Shown: positions 9,093 to 18,769 of the stretch, one piece after another | How positions within the stretch are numbered: the first letter of the stretch is position 1 | Layout: the number at the start of each line of letters is the position of its first letter | Source: Staphylococcus lutrae | GTDB lineage: Bacteria > Bacillota > Bacilli > Staphylococcales > Staphylococcaceae | Direction: 5' to 3' | Length of the DNA: 64,000 nucleotides | Assembly (NCBI RefSeq): GCF_002101335.1 | Contig: NZ_CP020773.1 | Coordinates: 2,469,116 to 2,533,115 of the forward strand | Position numbers and translations under genes: made by a program | The notes under the pieces: model-generated | Databases searched by the model: none | The model's input: only the letters and a program-made list of their open reading frames with translations | What the model was told of the DNA's origin: nothing

Positions 9093-9804
9093 CAGACTTA
9101 ATCACTTCAAATTTATAACCTACGCCCCAAACGGTTTGTATCATTTTAGCTGCATCTGCAGAAACTCGATTTAATTTTTCACGCAATCGTTTGACATGTG
9201 TGTCCACTGTTCTCAAATCACCATAAAATTCATAGTGCCATACTTCTTTAAGAAGCTGTTCTCTATCGAAAACTTTATTCGGTGTTTTCGCCAAGAAAAT
9301 CAGTAACTCATATTCTTTAGGTGTTAAATTGACTGGCGTATCGTCCGCTAAAACTTTATGTGCATCGTTGTCAATGACTAAATGTTGGAATTCAATCATA
9401 TCACGTGCATGAGGCTCATTTTGCTCGGCTCTACTAGATTCTGTACGGCGCAATAACGCTTTTACTCGCAAGACGACTTCACGCGGTGAAAATGGTTTGA
9501 CGATATAGTCATCAGCTCCAGATTCAAAGCCTTCAACCCGATTGTTTTCTTCACCTTTTGCAGTGAGCATAATGATAGGTGTATCTTTTAATTCACGTAA
9601 TTTCACTGCAACTTGAAGTCCATCGAGTTCAGGTAACATCAAGTCTAGCAAAACGCATGAATAATCATGCTTTGTTGCCATCTCTAAAGCTTCCCGACCA
9701 TCACTGGCTTCGTCAATGATATAGCCTTCTCTTTCTAAATATAGCTTTAATAATTTTCTAATACGATGTTCATCATCTACGACTAAGATTTCATTAGTCA
9801 TCAT
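9079..9804 (-). CDS. srrA: Response regulator SrrA
   Basis: 241-residue OmpR/PhoB-type regulator. The receiver domain (2-120) has the acidic pair (VVDDEHR) and phospho-acceptor Asp in CVLLDLMLPELDG; the C-terminal winged helix contains LTPKEYELL and DTHVKRLREKL. I use the ATG at 9804, six bases after GGGAGG, giving the 241-residue length of S. aureus SrrA. Partner of SrrB in aerobic/anaerobic gene control. Confidence 0.94.
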   Translation of the reverse strand: MMTNEILVVDDEHRIRKLLKLYLEREGYIIDEASDGREALEMATKHDYSCVLLDLMLPELDGLQVAVKLRELKDTPIIMLTAKGEENNRVEGFESGADDYIVKPFSPREVVLRVKALLRRTESSRAEQNEPHARDMIEFQHLVIDNDAHKVLADDTPVNLTPKEYELLIFLAKTPNKVFDREQLLKEVWHYEFYGDLRTVDTHVKRLREKLNRVSADAAKMIQTVWGVGYKFEVIKSDETT

Positions 9805-9915
9805 GACATACCTCCCACACATGGTGACATTACTAACTAAAACATATTATATCATATTGATAACAGGGAATATAATAAAACAATAGCCAGCATGCTGCCC
9901 TTTATCATTCATTCC

Positions 9916-10653
9916 CTACTGTCCATTTTCAGCTAAGTGACGTAATGATTTTACTTCATGAGGGGAAAGCACACGGCCTTCTCCCGCACCTAACCCTTTT
10001 AAAGTTAGTGGACCGAATGAGACGCGAGACAATTTTTGTACTTTAAACCCAAAATGTTCAAACATACGACGGATTTGTCTATTTCGGCCTTCTGTAATTG
10101 TAATTTCTACCAATGAAGTTGCTTTTTCTTTATTTTGTTTTTTAACTTTCACTTTTGCGGGTTGCGTCATCCCGTCTTCTAATTGAATCCCTTTTTCAAG
10201 TTGTTTCACTTGTTCTCTCAAAATGTAGCCTTCAATTTTAGCGACATAGGTTTTAGGTATTTTATAACGGGGGTGCGTCATTAAATTTGTAAAAGCGCCA
10301 TCATTTGTCAGCAAGAGCAAACCTGATGTGTCATAATCTAAGCGCCCTACTGGATAGATACGTGTATCAAGATCATCAAAATAATCTGTTACGACTTGGC
10401 GACCTCGGTCATCGGAAACGCTTGTGATCACCTGTGCGGGTTTATAGAATAAGATATATAATTTATCTTCTTGTTCAAGCGGAATACCTTCAACGCTGAC
10501 ACGATCAGATGGTCGTACTTTTGTACCTAACGCAGTGACCGTTTCTCCGTTGACTTGTACTTTTCCTTCTTGTATTAACTTTTCAGCTTTGCGCCGAGAT
10601 GTATAACCGCTACTTGCGATACGTTTTTGTAATCTTTCTAGATCTTGACTCAT
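9916..10653 (-). CDS. rluB: 23S rRNA pseudouridine synthase RluB
   Basis: 245 residues. An N-terminal S4 RNA-binding domain (RLQKRIASSGYTSRRKAEKL) is followed by the RsuA/RluB/E/F catalytic domain with GRLDYDTSGLLLLTNDG carrying the catalytic Asp. It isomerises a uridine in helix 90 of 23S rRNA (U2605 in E. coli). The start codon abuts the scpB stop, forming an scpA-scpB-rluB unit. Confidence 0.92.
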   Translation of the reverse strand: MSQDLERLQKRIASSGYTSRRKAEKLIQEGKVQVNGETVTALGTKVRPSDRVSVEGIPLEQEDKLYILFYKPAQVITSVSDDRGRQVVTDYFDDLDTRIYPVGRLDYDTSGLLLLTNDGAFTNLMTHPRYKIPKTYVAKIEGYILREQVKQLEKGIQLEDGMTQPAKVKVKKQNKEKATSLVEITITEGRNRQIRRMFEHFGFKVQKLSRVSFGPLTLKGLGAGEGRVLSPHEVKSLRHLAENGQ

Positions 10654-11196
10654 TTATGAATCTCCCTTCTGATTAACCAATTGACTGAAAAACGATTCTA
10701 TCTCTTCTTCCTCGTCATCCGTCGTTGGCAGTGATGCAAGACTTTCCATCCCAAATACATTTAAAAATAAATCTGTAGTAAATAATTGTTGTCCTCTTGA
10801 TTCAGGATTCGTTCGTGCTTCGATGAGTCCTTTCGCAATCAATGTTTTAACTGGACCGTCAGATTGAATCCCACGAATGAGTTCGATATCATTTCTTGTC
10901 ATAGGTTGATTATATGCAATAATGGCGAGAACTTCCATTGCGGCTTGAGACAGTTTAGCAGAAGCTTTATTGACGATGAGTGATTCAATGTAAGGTTCAG
11001 CCTCTTTTTGGGTTGTCAGGACATAGGTTTGTCCAAATTTTTGTATCATCAAACCTGGTATTTTAAGTGTATCAATCGCTGTGTTGAGCGTGGTACTGTC
11101 AACATTAAGTGTCGACATTAATTGATACTCATCAATCCCGTCCTCTCCTACAGCATATAGCACAGCAGTGAGTGCCTCAGATAGATTAAGCGTCAT
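10654..11196 (-). CDS. scpB: Segregation and condensation protein ScpB
   Basis: 180-residue winged-helix kleisin partner. I start at the ATG at 11196 ([20 protein letters not shown]), giving the usual length; upstream in-frame codons lie inside scp[21 protein letters not shown] is the conserved ScpB core. With ScpA and SMC it compacts and segregates newly replicated chromosomes. Overlaps scpA by 11 bases. Confidence 0.94.
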   Translation of the reverse strand: MTLNLSEALTAVLYAVGEDGIDEYQLMSTLNVDSTTLNTAIDTLKIPGLMIQKFGQTYVLTTQKEAEPYIESLIVNKASAKLSQAAMEVLAIIAYNQPMTRNDIELIRGIQSDGPVKTLIAKGLIEARTNPESRGQQLFTTDLFLNVFGMESLASLPTTDDEEEEIESFFSQLVNQKGDS

Positions 11197-11914
11197 AGTT
11201 AACTCCTTTGATGATTTCAAAATTATGAAAGGCTTGTACTTGTTGCAGTTGTATGATTCCTGTTTTTGACATTTCAAGCAAAGCGAGAAAATGAGTGACA
11301 ACATGTTCGATTGACTCATTAAATGAAAATAGGTCAAAAAAAGTAAGCTTTGGTACAGATTTTAATTTATCATAAATGTACGTCGTCGACTGTTGAATGG
11401 TATACGTTTCCTTACGTATATTGACACTGGTCGGCTTTTTTAATGAAACACGTGTCTTCATTTTCTGATAAGCAACAATCAAATCTGTTAAATCTAACGT
11501 TGTATGATCTGGAAGCCGTTCAGATTGTTCATAATGTGAAAAATCTGTCGGCGGTTTTGTAAAATAATGTTCACGTTCCAAGCGTTTCTCTTCAAGCATT
11601 TCAGAATACGCTTTAAAATTTTGGTATTCGATGAGTTTTTCGACCAATGCCTCCCGCGGATCTTCCTCATCAATCCACTCAGGTGTTGGTTCAGGTAAGA
11701 GCATTTTACTTTTTATCATTAACAACTCAGAGGCCATTAATAAATACTCACTCGCAATATTAATTTCTAACTTTTTCATTGCGTGCACATATTGCATATA
11801 TTGCTCGGTTAAGGCACGCATAGGAATATCATAAATATCAATTTCAAATTCATTAATAAGATGCAATAATAAGTCGAGTGGACCATTAAAAGCATCTAAT
11901 TTCACTTCGTACAT
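11186..11914 (-). CDS. scpA: Segregation and condensation protein ScpA (kleisin)
   Basis: 242 residues beginning [20 protein letters not shown], the conserved kleisin N-terminus that contacts the SMC neck; the C-terminal winged helix ends with a (V)[17 protein letters not shown] sequence. First gene of the scpA-scpB-rluB operon and divergent from the DUF309 gene at 12013. Confidence 0.94.
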   Translation of the reverse strand: MYEVKLDAFNGPLDLLLHLINEFEIDIYDIPMRALTEQYMQYVHAMKKLEINIASEYLLMASELLMIKSKMLLPEPTPEWIDEEDPREALVEKLIEYQNFKAYSEMLEEKRLEREHYFTKPPTDFSHYEQSERLPDHTTLDLTDLIVAYQKMKTRVSLKKPTSVNIRKETYTIQQSTTYIYDKLKSVPKLTFFDLFSFNESIEHVVTHFLALLEMSKTGIIQLQQVQAFHNFEIIKGVNYDA

Positions 11915-12012
11915 GGGTGTACCTCATTTCATAACGCGTGTAATGTGCATCATAACAAAAAATATTATAACATGTTTTATGTATAACAATAAATGATTGG
12001 AGTGATTCAATA

Positions 12013-12516
12013 ATGGAAGAGGACTTGCTTCACTACTATTACCAATTTCATTATGAACAACATTATTTTCTCTGTCATGATATTTTAGAGGAAGCATGGA
12101 AAATGCAGCAATCCTTTTCAAAAGGAGATGCCGTTGTCGGTTTAATTTTACTCGCCACGGGTTGCTATCATTATCGTAGGGGAAATTTTAAAGGTGCACA
12201 TAAATCATTTAAAAAAGCCTATCAAATCAGTATCAAACACCCTCAGAAGACGTGGGAAATTTTAGGGTTGAACTCTGAGATATATTTCGAGATGCTGCTC
12301 CAATTAATACAAGATGCTGGACAGCAAAAGCCGTTTTATCCAGTTTGTTTACCGTTGACCGCAAATATGATGAATACGATTCAACACCATTACCCACATT
12401 TTGAAGTGACACAGAACGTTGTACAAACACCATTCATTTTACATCATCATCAACTTCGAGATCGTTCAGAAGTTATTGCTGCACGTATGGCTGCATATGA
12501 AAAACGTCGACAATAA
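12013..12516 (+). CDS. DUF309 domain protein (YpuF-like)
   Basis: 167 residues. The N-terminal helical domain (YHYEQHYFLCHDILEEAWK...GDAVVGLILLATGCYHYRRG) matches DUF309, whose signature is a conserved E-x-H/W-E helix pair. It is divergently transcribed from scpAB, the same neighbourhood as B. subtilis ypuF. Function is unknown. Confidence 0.75.
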   Translation: MEEDLLHYYYQFHYEQHYFLCHDILEEAWKMQQSFSKGDAVVGLILLATGCYHYRRGNFKGAHKSFKKAYQISIKHPQKTWEILGLNSEIYFEMLLQLIQDAGQQKPFYPVCLPLTANMMNTIQHHYPHFEVTQNVVQTPFILHHHQLRDRSEVIAARMAAYEKRRQ

Positions 12517-12688
12517 GTTATCTATTGAGAATGAAAGCCGGGATTAAGATAGGGCGTATGGTTACATGATATGTTGTTATTCGTCATAACGCATGATACC
12601 GTTCGGCTTATAGTACGATGGTACGGGGGAAGCCGGTTTGCTTCACTGCGCGTAGATTTCATTAAAGGTGAAATGGGAGGCGCGTACA
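12517..12688. other. Intergenic stretch between DUF309 gene and xerD
   Basis: Together with the small reading frame below this is a 338-base gap. It looks locally richer in G and C than its surroundings. I see no terminator or RNA family. An antisense reading frame at 12522-12743 has no ribosome site and no recognisable product. Confidence 0.3.
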
Positions 12689-12841
12689 ATGAGACACTCG
12701 CCAGAAGTTCATGGGATCGTTGTGTGTGCCGATGTGCTAACATCTGACGATTTGAAATGTAGAAAGGATGTCAACGTCTCGTTTTCATTGTTCTGTCCTC
12801 CGCATGAAAAAACGAATTGTATATTTCAAATGGGCCATTAA
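12689..12841 (+). CDS. Possible 50-codon small protein
   Basis: ATG at 12689 is preceded at good spacing by GGGAGG. The predicted peptide starts MRHSPEVHGIVVCADVLTSD, holds four cysteines and ends FQMGH. No homologue recognised; in-frame stop TAG at 12653 blocks upstream extension. It could be a small gene, a remnant or chance. Convergent with xerD. Confidence 0.3.
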   Translation: MRHSPEVHGIVVCADVLTSDDLKCRKDVNVSFSLFCPPHEKTNCIFQMGH

Positions 12842-12854
12842 AATACTGCTTAAT

Positions 12855-13742
12855 TTAGGCACGAGGATGAAAGTTTTGATAAACTTTGCGTATTTGATTT
12901 TTAGTGATATGTGTGTAAAGTTGTGTCGTGGAAATATCAGAATGGCCTAACATTTCTTGCACAGCGCGAAGGTCGGCACCGTTTTCTAGCAAATGGGTCG
13001 CAAATGAGTGGCGCAACGTGTGCGGTGTTAACCGTTTTGAGATTCCCGCTTTGAGCCCTGTTTGTTTAATGATTTTCCAAACGCCTTGTCTCGATAAAGG
13101 TTTGCCATGCAAGTTTAAAAATAGGACATGGGTGACCGTATGTTTCAGCAGTTGAGGTCTGATATGTTGCATATAATGGGTTAAACAATCAATCACTGTT
13201 TCGCCTAACGGAATAATGCGTTCTTTATTACCTTTACCAAAAACTTTTACGAAACCCATCATTAAATTGATGTCTTGAACTTCAATATGAATCAGTTCGG
13301 ACACACGAATGCCTGTTGCATATAGCAGTTCAAGCATGGTTTTATCACGGTAACCATTGATTCTTCCTTCATCTGGTGTGACGAGTAATTGCTCAACTTC
13401 GGCAATGGACAATACATCAGGAAGTTTACGTTCGTATTGCGGTGTTTCAATCAGTACGGTAGGATCATGGGAAGTGTAATTCTCTCTTAGTGCAAATTGG
13501 TGAAAACTTCTAATCGTTGAAGTAAAACGTGCAATCGTTTTTGTAGACCGCCCTTCATCATGAAGATGACCAAACCATTCTTGTATCATTTGGCGATGAA
13601 CAAAATTTAAATTCGTAACCTTATGAAGGGCCAAATATGACAAATAATGATTTAAATCTCGACGATATGCTGCAATCGTATTTTGGGATAAGCCTTTTTC
13701 TATTTGAATAAACCGCAAATATTCATCTCGTATTTCTTCCAT
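12855..13742 (-). CDS. xerD: Tyrosine recombinase XerD
   Basis: 295 residues. The N-terminal SAM-like core-binding domain (LRFIQIEKGLSQNTIAAYRR) is followed by the catalytic domain with Arg in ATGIRVSELI, HTLRHSFATHLL, LGHSDISTT and the Tyr nucleophile in QLYTHI. It resolves chromosome dimers at dif with XerC. The position beside fur and scpAB is the staphylococcal arrangement. Confidence 0.94.
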   Translation of the reverse strand: MEEIRDEYLRFIQIEKGLSQNTIAAYRRDLNHYLSYLALHKVTNLNFVHRQMIQEWFGHLHDEGRSTKTIARFTSTIRSFHQFALRENYTSHDPTVLIETPQYERKLPDVLSIAEVEQLLVTPDEGRINGYRDKTMLELLYATGIRVSELIHIEVQDINLMMGFVKVFGKGNKERIIPLGETVIDCLTHYMQHIRPQLLKHTVTHVLFLNLHGKPLSRQGVWKIIKQTGLKAGISKRLTPHTLRHSFATHLLENGADLRAVQEMLGHSDISTTQLYTHITKNQIRKVYQNFHPRA

Positions 13743-13787
13743 TTGATGACCTCAATTCTCATCCACAGCTTTCATGAAAATGGATGG

Positions 13788-14237
13788 TTAGCCTTTTCCC
13801 TCTTTTTGACATGTTTCGCAAATACCATGAAATGTTAGTCTGTGGTCTAATATTTTAAAGTTAAATTCGTTTTCGACACGCTCCTCGACTTGAGGAAGCA
13901 AATCTTCATCAATTTCATCTACACGACCACACTCCATACATACAAGGTGATGATGGAAATGTTTTGACCCCTCTTTTCTTAAATCGAACCGTGATACGCC
14001 GTCGCCAAAACTCACTTTGTCAACAACTTTTAAATCGGCTAATAATTCTAACGTGCGATAAACAGTTGCTAATCCGATTTCTGGTGCTTTTTCTTTCACC
14101 TTTAAATACACATCTTCGGCACTAAGATGGTCAGCCTCATTTTCGATTAATACCCGTACGGTTGCTTCACGTTGTGGTGTTAATTTATATGAAGACTGTT
14201 GCAACTGTTGCTTCACGCGATTTAGTCTTTCCTCCAC
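13788..14237 (-). CDS. fur: Ferric uptake regulator Fur
   Basis: 149-residue Fur-family repressor. The winged-helix part contains LTPQREATVRVL and GLATVYRTLELL; metal ligands are in HFHHHLVCMECGRVDEI and the C-terminal CETC pair. It represses iron-acquisition genes when loaded with Fe(II). The lack of strong PerR or Zur distinguishing features, and its place between xerD and nudF, identify it as Fur. A PerR-type box lies just upstream. Confidence 0.93.
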   Translation of the reverse strand: MEERLNRVKQQLQQSSYKLTPQREATVRVLIENEADHLSAEDVYLKVKEKAPEIGLATVYRTLELLADLKVVDKVSFGDGVSRFDLRKEGSKHFHHHLVCMECGRVDEIDEDLLPQVEERVENEFNFKILDHRLTFHGICETCQKEGKG

Positions 14238-14262
14238 GGAAGCCTCACTCCTCTACTGAAAA

Positions 14263-14277
14263 TTATAATTATTACAA
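14263..14277. promoter_or_regulatory. PerR-type operator upstream of fur
   Basis: TTATAATTATTACAA matches the Per box TTATAATNATTATAA at all but one position (C for T at position 13), 26 bases before the fur start. In S. aureus fur is reported to belong to the PerR regulon, so peroxide-linked control is expected. Confidence 0.65.
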
Positions 14278-14341
14278 ATTGATAGGTTTACTTGTTATAA
14301 ATTACCAGTAATTGAGAAAAAAAGCAACCATTTTTCTCCTA

Positions 14342-14884
14342 TTATTTAGAATGATTATAATGTAATAATAGGTATTGAAAAGCAATGAGGGTCTTTGCGT
14401 CTTCAATATGATGCGAACGAATCGCTTTTTCAACCGCTTCAATAGAATAAAATACTTTCTCAACAAATTCATCGTCATCCAATTTTTCTGTCCCTTGTTC
14501 TAGCATATCAGTGAAGTAAATGGATATTTTCTCATCTGAAAAGCCAGGCGACCCGTAAACTTCCCCAATTAAAGTGATATTTTTAGCTTTAAAACCGGTT
14601 TCTTCCTCCAATTCTCTCATCGCTGCTTCTACCCGATCTTCCCCAGGTTCTAGCTTTCCTGCAGGGATTTCTAATAGGACTTGCTCCATTGCTTTACGGT
14701 ATTGTTTGACGAGAATCACTTCACGCTGAGGTGTGAGTGCACAAATGGCTACGGCACCGGGGTGTTTCACGACTTCTCGAAATGCAGTGGCGTCATTTGG
14801 TAAAGTCACTTTATGTTTTTCAACTTCTATAATCTTCCCTTTGTAAATGCATTCTTTTGACAGTGTTTTTTCTTCAAATTGCAT
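14342..14884 (-). CDS. nudF: ADP-ribose pyrophosphatase (Nudix), NudF
   Basis: 180 residues. The Nudix box GKLEPGEDRVEAAMRELEEE followed by TGF is complete. The sequence HPGAVAICAL and the substrate loop agree with ADP-ribose hydrolases. I start at the ATG at 14884 (MQFEEKTLSK), nine bases after AAAGGAGC. It cleaves ADP-ribose to AMP and ribose 5-phosphate. Divergent from the aldo/keto reductase. Confidence 0.88.
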   Translation of the reverse strand: MQFEEKTLSKECIYKGKIIEVEKHKVTLPNDATAFREVVKHPGAVAICALTPQREVILVKQYRKAMEQVLLEIPAGKLEPGEDRVEAAMRELEEETGFKAKNITLIGEVYGSPGFSDEKISIYFTDMLEQGTEKLDDDEFVEKVFYSIEAVEKAIRSHHIEDAKTLIAFQYLLLHYNHSK

Positions 14885-14967
14885 AGTTATGATGCTCCTT
14901 TTCAATTCGTCATTTGGTTTGCTATGATAAATATATATATATGAATTCTATCGAAAGGAGTTTCATC

Positions 14968-15879
14968 ATGCAAAAAAATGTATTAAAAAGTGGGATAGCA
15001 ATATCTGAACTCGGATTAGGTTGTATGAGCTTAGGAACGAATGAGACACAAGCCATGCATATCATTGATGCCGCTATCGAAGAAGGAATCACCTACTTTG
15101 ATACCGCTGATATTTATGATAAAGGTATCAACGAAACACTTGTGGGCCGTGCTCTAAAAAAATATCAAAATAGAGGGGATATTGTCGTCGGAACTAAAGT
15201 TGGGAATCATTTAAAAGAGAATGGTGAAACATTTTGGGATCCTTCTAAACGTTACATTAAAGAAAATGTAAAAAATTCTTTGCGACGTTTAGGGATAGAG
15301 ACACTGGATTTATATATGTTACACGGTGGAACAATCCATGATCCACTGGATGAGACGATTAGTGCTTTTGATGAACTAAAACAAGAAGGTGTGATTCGTG
15401 CGTATGGCCTCTCTTCTATTCGCCCTAACGTCATTCGTTACTATTTGCAACATAGTCAAATCGAAACGTTAATGTCGCAATTTAATTTGATTGACAATCG
15501 TCCATTGCCATTATTAGATGAAGTTCAACAATGCGGTGTGAAGTTACTTGCACGAGGTCCAGTGTTTAAAGGATTATTAACCCCAAACGCTGATCGTGTA
15601 TTAGCACAAAAATTTCAAAACGGGGTGTTTGATTATAGCTATGATGCACTTTCAGCTACAGTCACTACATTAAAAGAAATGAATGAAGCATTAACCCCTC
15701 TTGCAATGCAGTATTTAAAATCTTTTGATGTTCTCGGATCGATCATTGTTGGCGCAAGTTCGGTTGAACAAGTTCGACAAAACGCACAATCATATCGAGC
15801 AGAGGTGCCAACGCACCGATTAGATCAAGCGAAGCGAAGTGTGAAAGCATTACAATATGAAGCGCATTGGGAGATGTAA
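14968..15879 (+). CDS. Aldo/keto reductase
   Basis: 303 residues from the ATG at 14968, behind GAAAGGAG. The TIM-barrel NADPH-dependent fold is clear: catalytic Asp and Tyr in FDTADIYDKGINE, Lys in GTKVG and His in MLHGG. Substrate unknown. Its stop codon abuts, tail to tail, the stop of the convergent SDR gene with no intervening base and no terminator between them. Confidence 0.87.
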   Translation: MQKNVLKSGIAISELGLGCMSLGTNETQAMHIIDAAIEEGITYFDTADIYDKGINETLVGRALKKYQNRGDIVVGTKVGNHLKENGETFWDPSKRYIKENVKNSLRRLGIETLDLYMLHGGTIHDPLDETISAFDELKQEGVIRAYGLSSIRPNVIRYYLQHSQIETLMSQFNLIDNRPLPLLDEVQQCGVKLLARGPVFKGLLTPNADRVLAQKFQNGVFDYSYDALSATVTTLKEMNEALTPLAMQYLKSFDVLGSIIVGASSVEQVRQNAQSYRAEVPTHRLDQAKRSVKALQYEAHWEM

Positions 15880-16641
15880 TTATTCTTTTCTACGTTTACC
15901 TAAGAAAAATTGACGTCCGTATTTCTCCAGTAAACGTGGTGCCAGTTGATATAGTTTTAAAAGTAGGTGCATGACTTTGGGGACATTCAATTCTGATTTA
16001 CGCTGTTGTATCGCTTGTAAGATTTGGCCAGCTAATTGATCTGTATCAAGCATGATGTGACGCATTTTTTGAGCATATTGACCTGAAGGATCCGCTTTTT
16101 CGTGAAAAGGCGTGCGGATAGGTCCGACATTGACACTTAACACATGCCAATGGGGTTGTTCGATCCGCAATGCATTCAACATATGGTTTAACGCGGCTTT
16201 ACTTCCGCCATAATGTGCAGCATAGGGTTGTGTAGCAAATGCAGCTTGACTACTAATACCAACAATGGATGGATTTTTAACCAAATAAGGGGCGCATTGA
16301 TTGAGTAACAGTGAGAAATGGATCATATTGACTTGATACGTTTGTAAAATTTCGTGTGGTTCGTGTGCGAGTATACTTTTAAAGTAACCTAAACCAGCAC
16401 AATGAATCATCCCATCGAATCGTGTCTCCGAATTGAAATATTGCGTAAGGTTAAGGACGTCATGCATATTTGTTAAGTCGCATTCGATGATTTGAAGGTC
16501 TTGGTTTGGAAATAATGCTCGCGCTTTGTTTACATCACGGACAATCAGTGTAATAGTATAATGCGCGTTCAATAAAGATTGAGCAATTGCAAAGCCCAAT
16601 CCACTTGTTGCACCAGTGAGTAAAAAATGGCCTTGTTTCAT
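15880..16641 (-). CDS. Short-chain dehydrogenase/reductase
   Basis: 253 residues with a Rossmann fold: TGATSGLG (cofactor loop, 8-15), the catalytic Ser in GISSQAAF and YAAHYGGSKAAL with the Tyr-x3-Lys pair. The basic C-terminus (KYGRQFFLGKRRKE) resembles YqjQ-type oxidoreductases. Substrate unknown. Convergent with the aldo/keto reductase and divergent from proC. Confidence 0.86.
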   Translation of the reverse strand: MKQGHFLLTGATSGLGFAIAQSLLNAHYTITLIVRDVNKARALFPNQDLQIIECDLTNMHDVLNLTQYFNSETRFDGMIHCAGLGYFKSILAHEPHEILQTYQVNMIHFSLLLNQCAPYLVKNPSIVGISSQAAFATQPYAAHYGGSKAALNHMLNALRIEQPHWHVLSVNVGPIRTPFHEKADPSGQYAQKMRHIMLDTDQLAGQILQAIQQRKSELNVPKVMHLLLKLYQLAPRLLEKYGRQFFLGKRRKE

Positions 16642-16733
16642 TTTTTTAGTCCCCCATTTAAATTCAAAATCAATGTTAACATCTTATATGTTACTATAAA
16701 TTAAGAAAATACTTTTAGGAAGTGATGACTGAT

Positions 16734-17555
16734 ATGAAGCTTGTATTTTATGGTTCTGGGAATATGGCGCATGCAATTTTTACAGGTATTGTCAATGCGC
16801 AAATTGTACCTGCCGAAAACATTTATTTAACGAATCGTTCAAACGAAGAGATGTTAAAGTCGTATGCAGAATCTTTAGGGGTACGTTACAGCTATGATGA
16901 CGCTTCATTATTAAAAGATGCGGATTATGTGTTCTTAGGTTCGAAACCTCATGATTTTAATCAATTAGCTGAAAGAATAAAAAATCACATTCAACCGAAC
17001 AATAAATTTATTTCGATTATGGCGGGCCTCCCTATCTCATATATTGAAGAAAAAATTAATACGACTCAACCTATTGCGCGCATTATGCCGAATACGAATG
17101 CGCATGTCGGTCATTCTGTCACAGGTGTGAGCTTTTCACCTCATTTTGAGGCGCAATCAAAAGATGAAATTTTAGAAATTATCAATGCATTTGGTACGGC
17201 TATTGAAGTTGAAGAAGCGCATTTACATCAAGTCACTGCAATTACAGGAAGCGGTCCAGCTTTTTTGTATCACGTTTTTGAAAAATATGTTCATGCAGGC
17301 ACACAGCTCGGTTTAGAAAAATCGCAAGTTGAAGAATCGATTAAAGCGTTAATCATCGGAACAAGTAAAATGATTGAGCGGTCGGACTTAAGTATGGAGC
17401 AATTAAGGAAAAATATTACATCTAAAGGTGGCACTACTCAAGCAGGACTTAACGCATTGTCGCAGTATGATATTGAAGGGATTTTTGCAGATTGTCTCAC
17501 TGCGGCTGTCAATAGAAGTATTGAATTAGCGAATCAAGAAGACCCCTCATCATAA
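16734..17555 (+). CDS. proC: Pyrroline-5-carboxylate reductase ProC
   Basis: 273 residues. The N-terminal MKLVFYGSGNMAHAIF binds NAD(P)H; the C-terminal dimerisation domain has AITGSGPAFLYH and SKGGTTQAGL, the ProC signature. It catalyses the last step of proline synthesis. GGAAGTGAT (16718-16726) places the start at 16734 rather than the in-frame GTG/ATG at 16722/16725. Confidence 0.94.
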   Translation: MKLVFYGSGNMAHAIFTGIVNAQIVPAENIYLTNRSNEEMLKSYAESLGVRYSYDDASLLKDADYVFLGSKPHDFNQLAERIKNHIQPNNKFISIMAGLPISYIEEKINTTQPIARIMPNTNAHVGHSVTGVSFSPHFEAQSKDEILEIINAFGTAIEVEEAHLHQVTAITGSGPAFLYHVFEKYVHAGTQLGLEKSQVEESIKALIIGTSKMIERSDLSMEQLRKNITSKGGTTQAGLNALSQYDIEGIFADCLTAAVNRSIELANQEDPSS

Positions 17556-17580
17556 ATGATCAAACTTATTTTGTGAAAAT

Positions 17581-17636
17581 AAAAGAAGTCACGCCGTTAA
17601 ATATGATGTAAAACGGTGTCACTTCTTTTGTTTTTA
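17581..17636. terminator. Terminator between convergent proC and rnz
   Basis: An 18-bp stem from AAAAGAAGTCACGCCGTT (17581-17598) and its near-complement at 17612-17629 is followed by GTTTTTA on the plus strand. The opposite strand also has T-rich flank. Confidence 0.88.
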
Positions 17637-17695
17637 TATGCTTTGTTGCCTCAATTTGGTCCTTCACTTTGACATCTACTATGAATAATAGAGAA

Positions 17696-18613
17696 TTAAA
17701 ATTGATAACAATCGTAATCTTCTACAAACTGGAATGATAATGTGGATTTGGCTTTAATTTCAGATTCAATTCGCGCGACATCTTCTCTAGTATATCGATT
17801 GCTGATATGGGTTAACAATGCATGCTTCACCTTTGCTTCTTCCACCAAAGTCAGCACATCGTCAATATGACTATGATGATAACTATTTGCTAATGTTTTA
17901 TCACCGTCAATATAGGTAGATTCATGTACGAGGACATCGGCATGATTGGCTAATGCTAGTGCTTGTTGACTCGGTTTGGTATCGCCAAAAATTGTAATCA
18001 CCTGCCCTTTCTTCTCTGGACCTTTAAACAGATGGGCATCGTAAATTTGACCATTAAATTCGAATGTATCTTGTACTTTGACTTGTTGATACAATGGTCC
18101 CGGTGGCATGCCAATCGCTTGAAGTTTCGCGACATCGAGCGTCCCTGGCGTATGTGGGGCTTGTATACGATAGCCAAAGCAAGGGATCCCATGATTAAGT
18201 GGGCGTGCCATGACTTCGAAATGATTCAAAACCAAATCGAGTTGCTGGTCGATTTCTATTATATGTATCGGATAATTCAAATGTGCGTATGTTAATGCAA
18301 GGTTTTGATCAATAAACGCTTTTATTCCTTTAGGTCCGACAACGGTCAGTGGTTTCGACTCACCACCTTGAAAAGAACGACTTGTCAACACACCGGGCAA
18401 ACCAAAGACATGATCGCCATGCATATGTGTTATGAAAATGTGACTTACACGGCCAAGTTTAATTGAGTGGTGTAAAATGCGATGTTGCGTTGCTTCTCCG
18501 ACATCAAACAACCATACGTCAGTAGAATACGGTTCAAGTTTTAATGCGATGGATTGCGTATGGCGCTCCTTTGTAGGTAATCCGGCGCTTGTACCAAAAA
18601 ATGTAATTTCCAT
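17696..18613 (-). CDS. rnz: Ribonuclease Z
   Basis: 305-residue metallo-beta-lactamase-fold nuclease. The zinc motif [12 protein letters not shown], the later FGDTKPS Asp loop, and the [14 protein letters not shown] histidines are all present. It removes 3' trailers from tRNA precursors lacking encoded CCA. Convergent with proC; divergent from zwf. The short inverted repeat TTTAGCGCT/AGCGCTAAA (18627-18635, 18659-18667) sits in its leader. Confidence 0.94.
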   Translation of the reverse strand: MEITFFGTSAGLPTKERHTQSIALKLEPYSTDVWLFDVGEATQHRILHHSIKLGRVSHIFITHMHGDHVFGLPGVLTSRSFQGGESKPLTVVGPKGIKAFIDQNLALTYAHLNYPIHIIEIDQQLDLVLNHFEVMARPLNHGIPCFGYRIQAPHTPGTLDVAKLQAIGMPPGPLYQQVKVQDTFEFNGQIYDAHLFKGPEKKGQVITIFGDTKPSQQALALANHADVLVHESTYIDGDKTLANSYHHSHIDDVLTLVEEAKVKHALLTHISNRYTREDVARIESEIKAKSTLSFQFVEDYDCYQF

Positions 18614-18769
18614 ACATCGTTCCTCCTTTAGCGCTATATTAACATAAAAGAACTTTGAAGCGCTAAATTTTTAAGTTTAAGGCAGAATATATGACCAAAT
18701 GTGGGATATGATTTATAATAAACACATAAAAAAACTGTGAATTAACAATAAGAATTGAGGTTTTGAATC

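Noticed and set aside
12522..12743. 73-codon minus-strand frame
   Set aside because: No ribosome site, no recognisable domain; overlaps a better plus-strand small frame.
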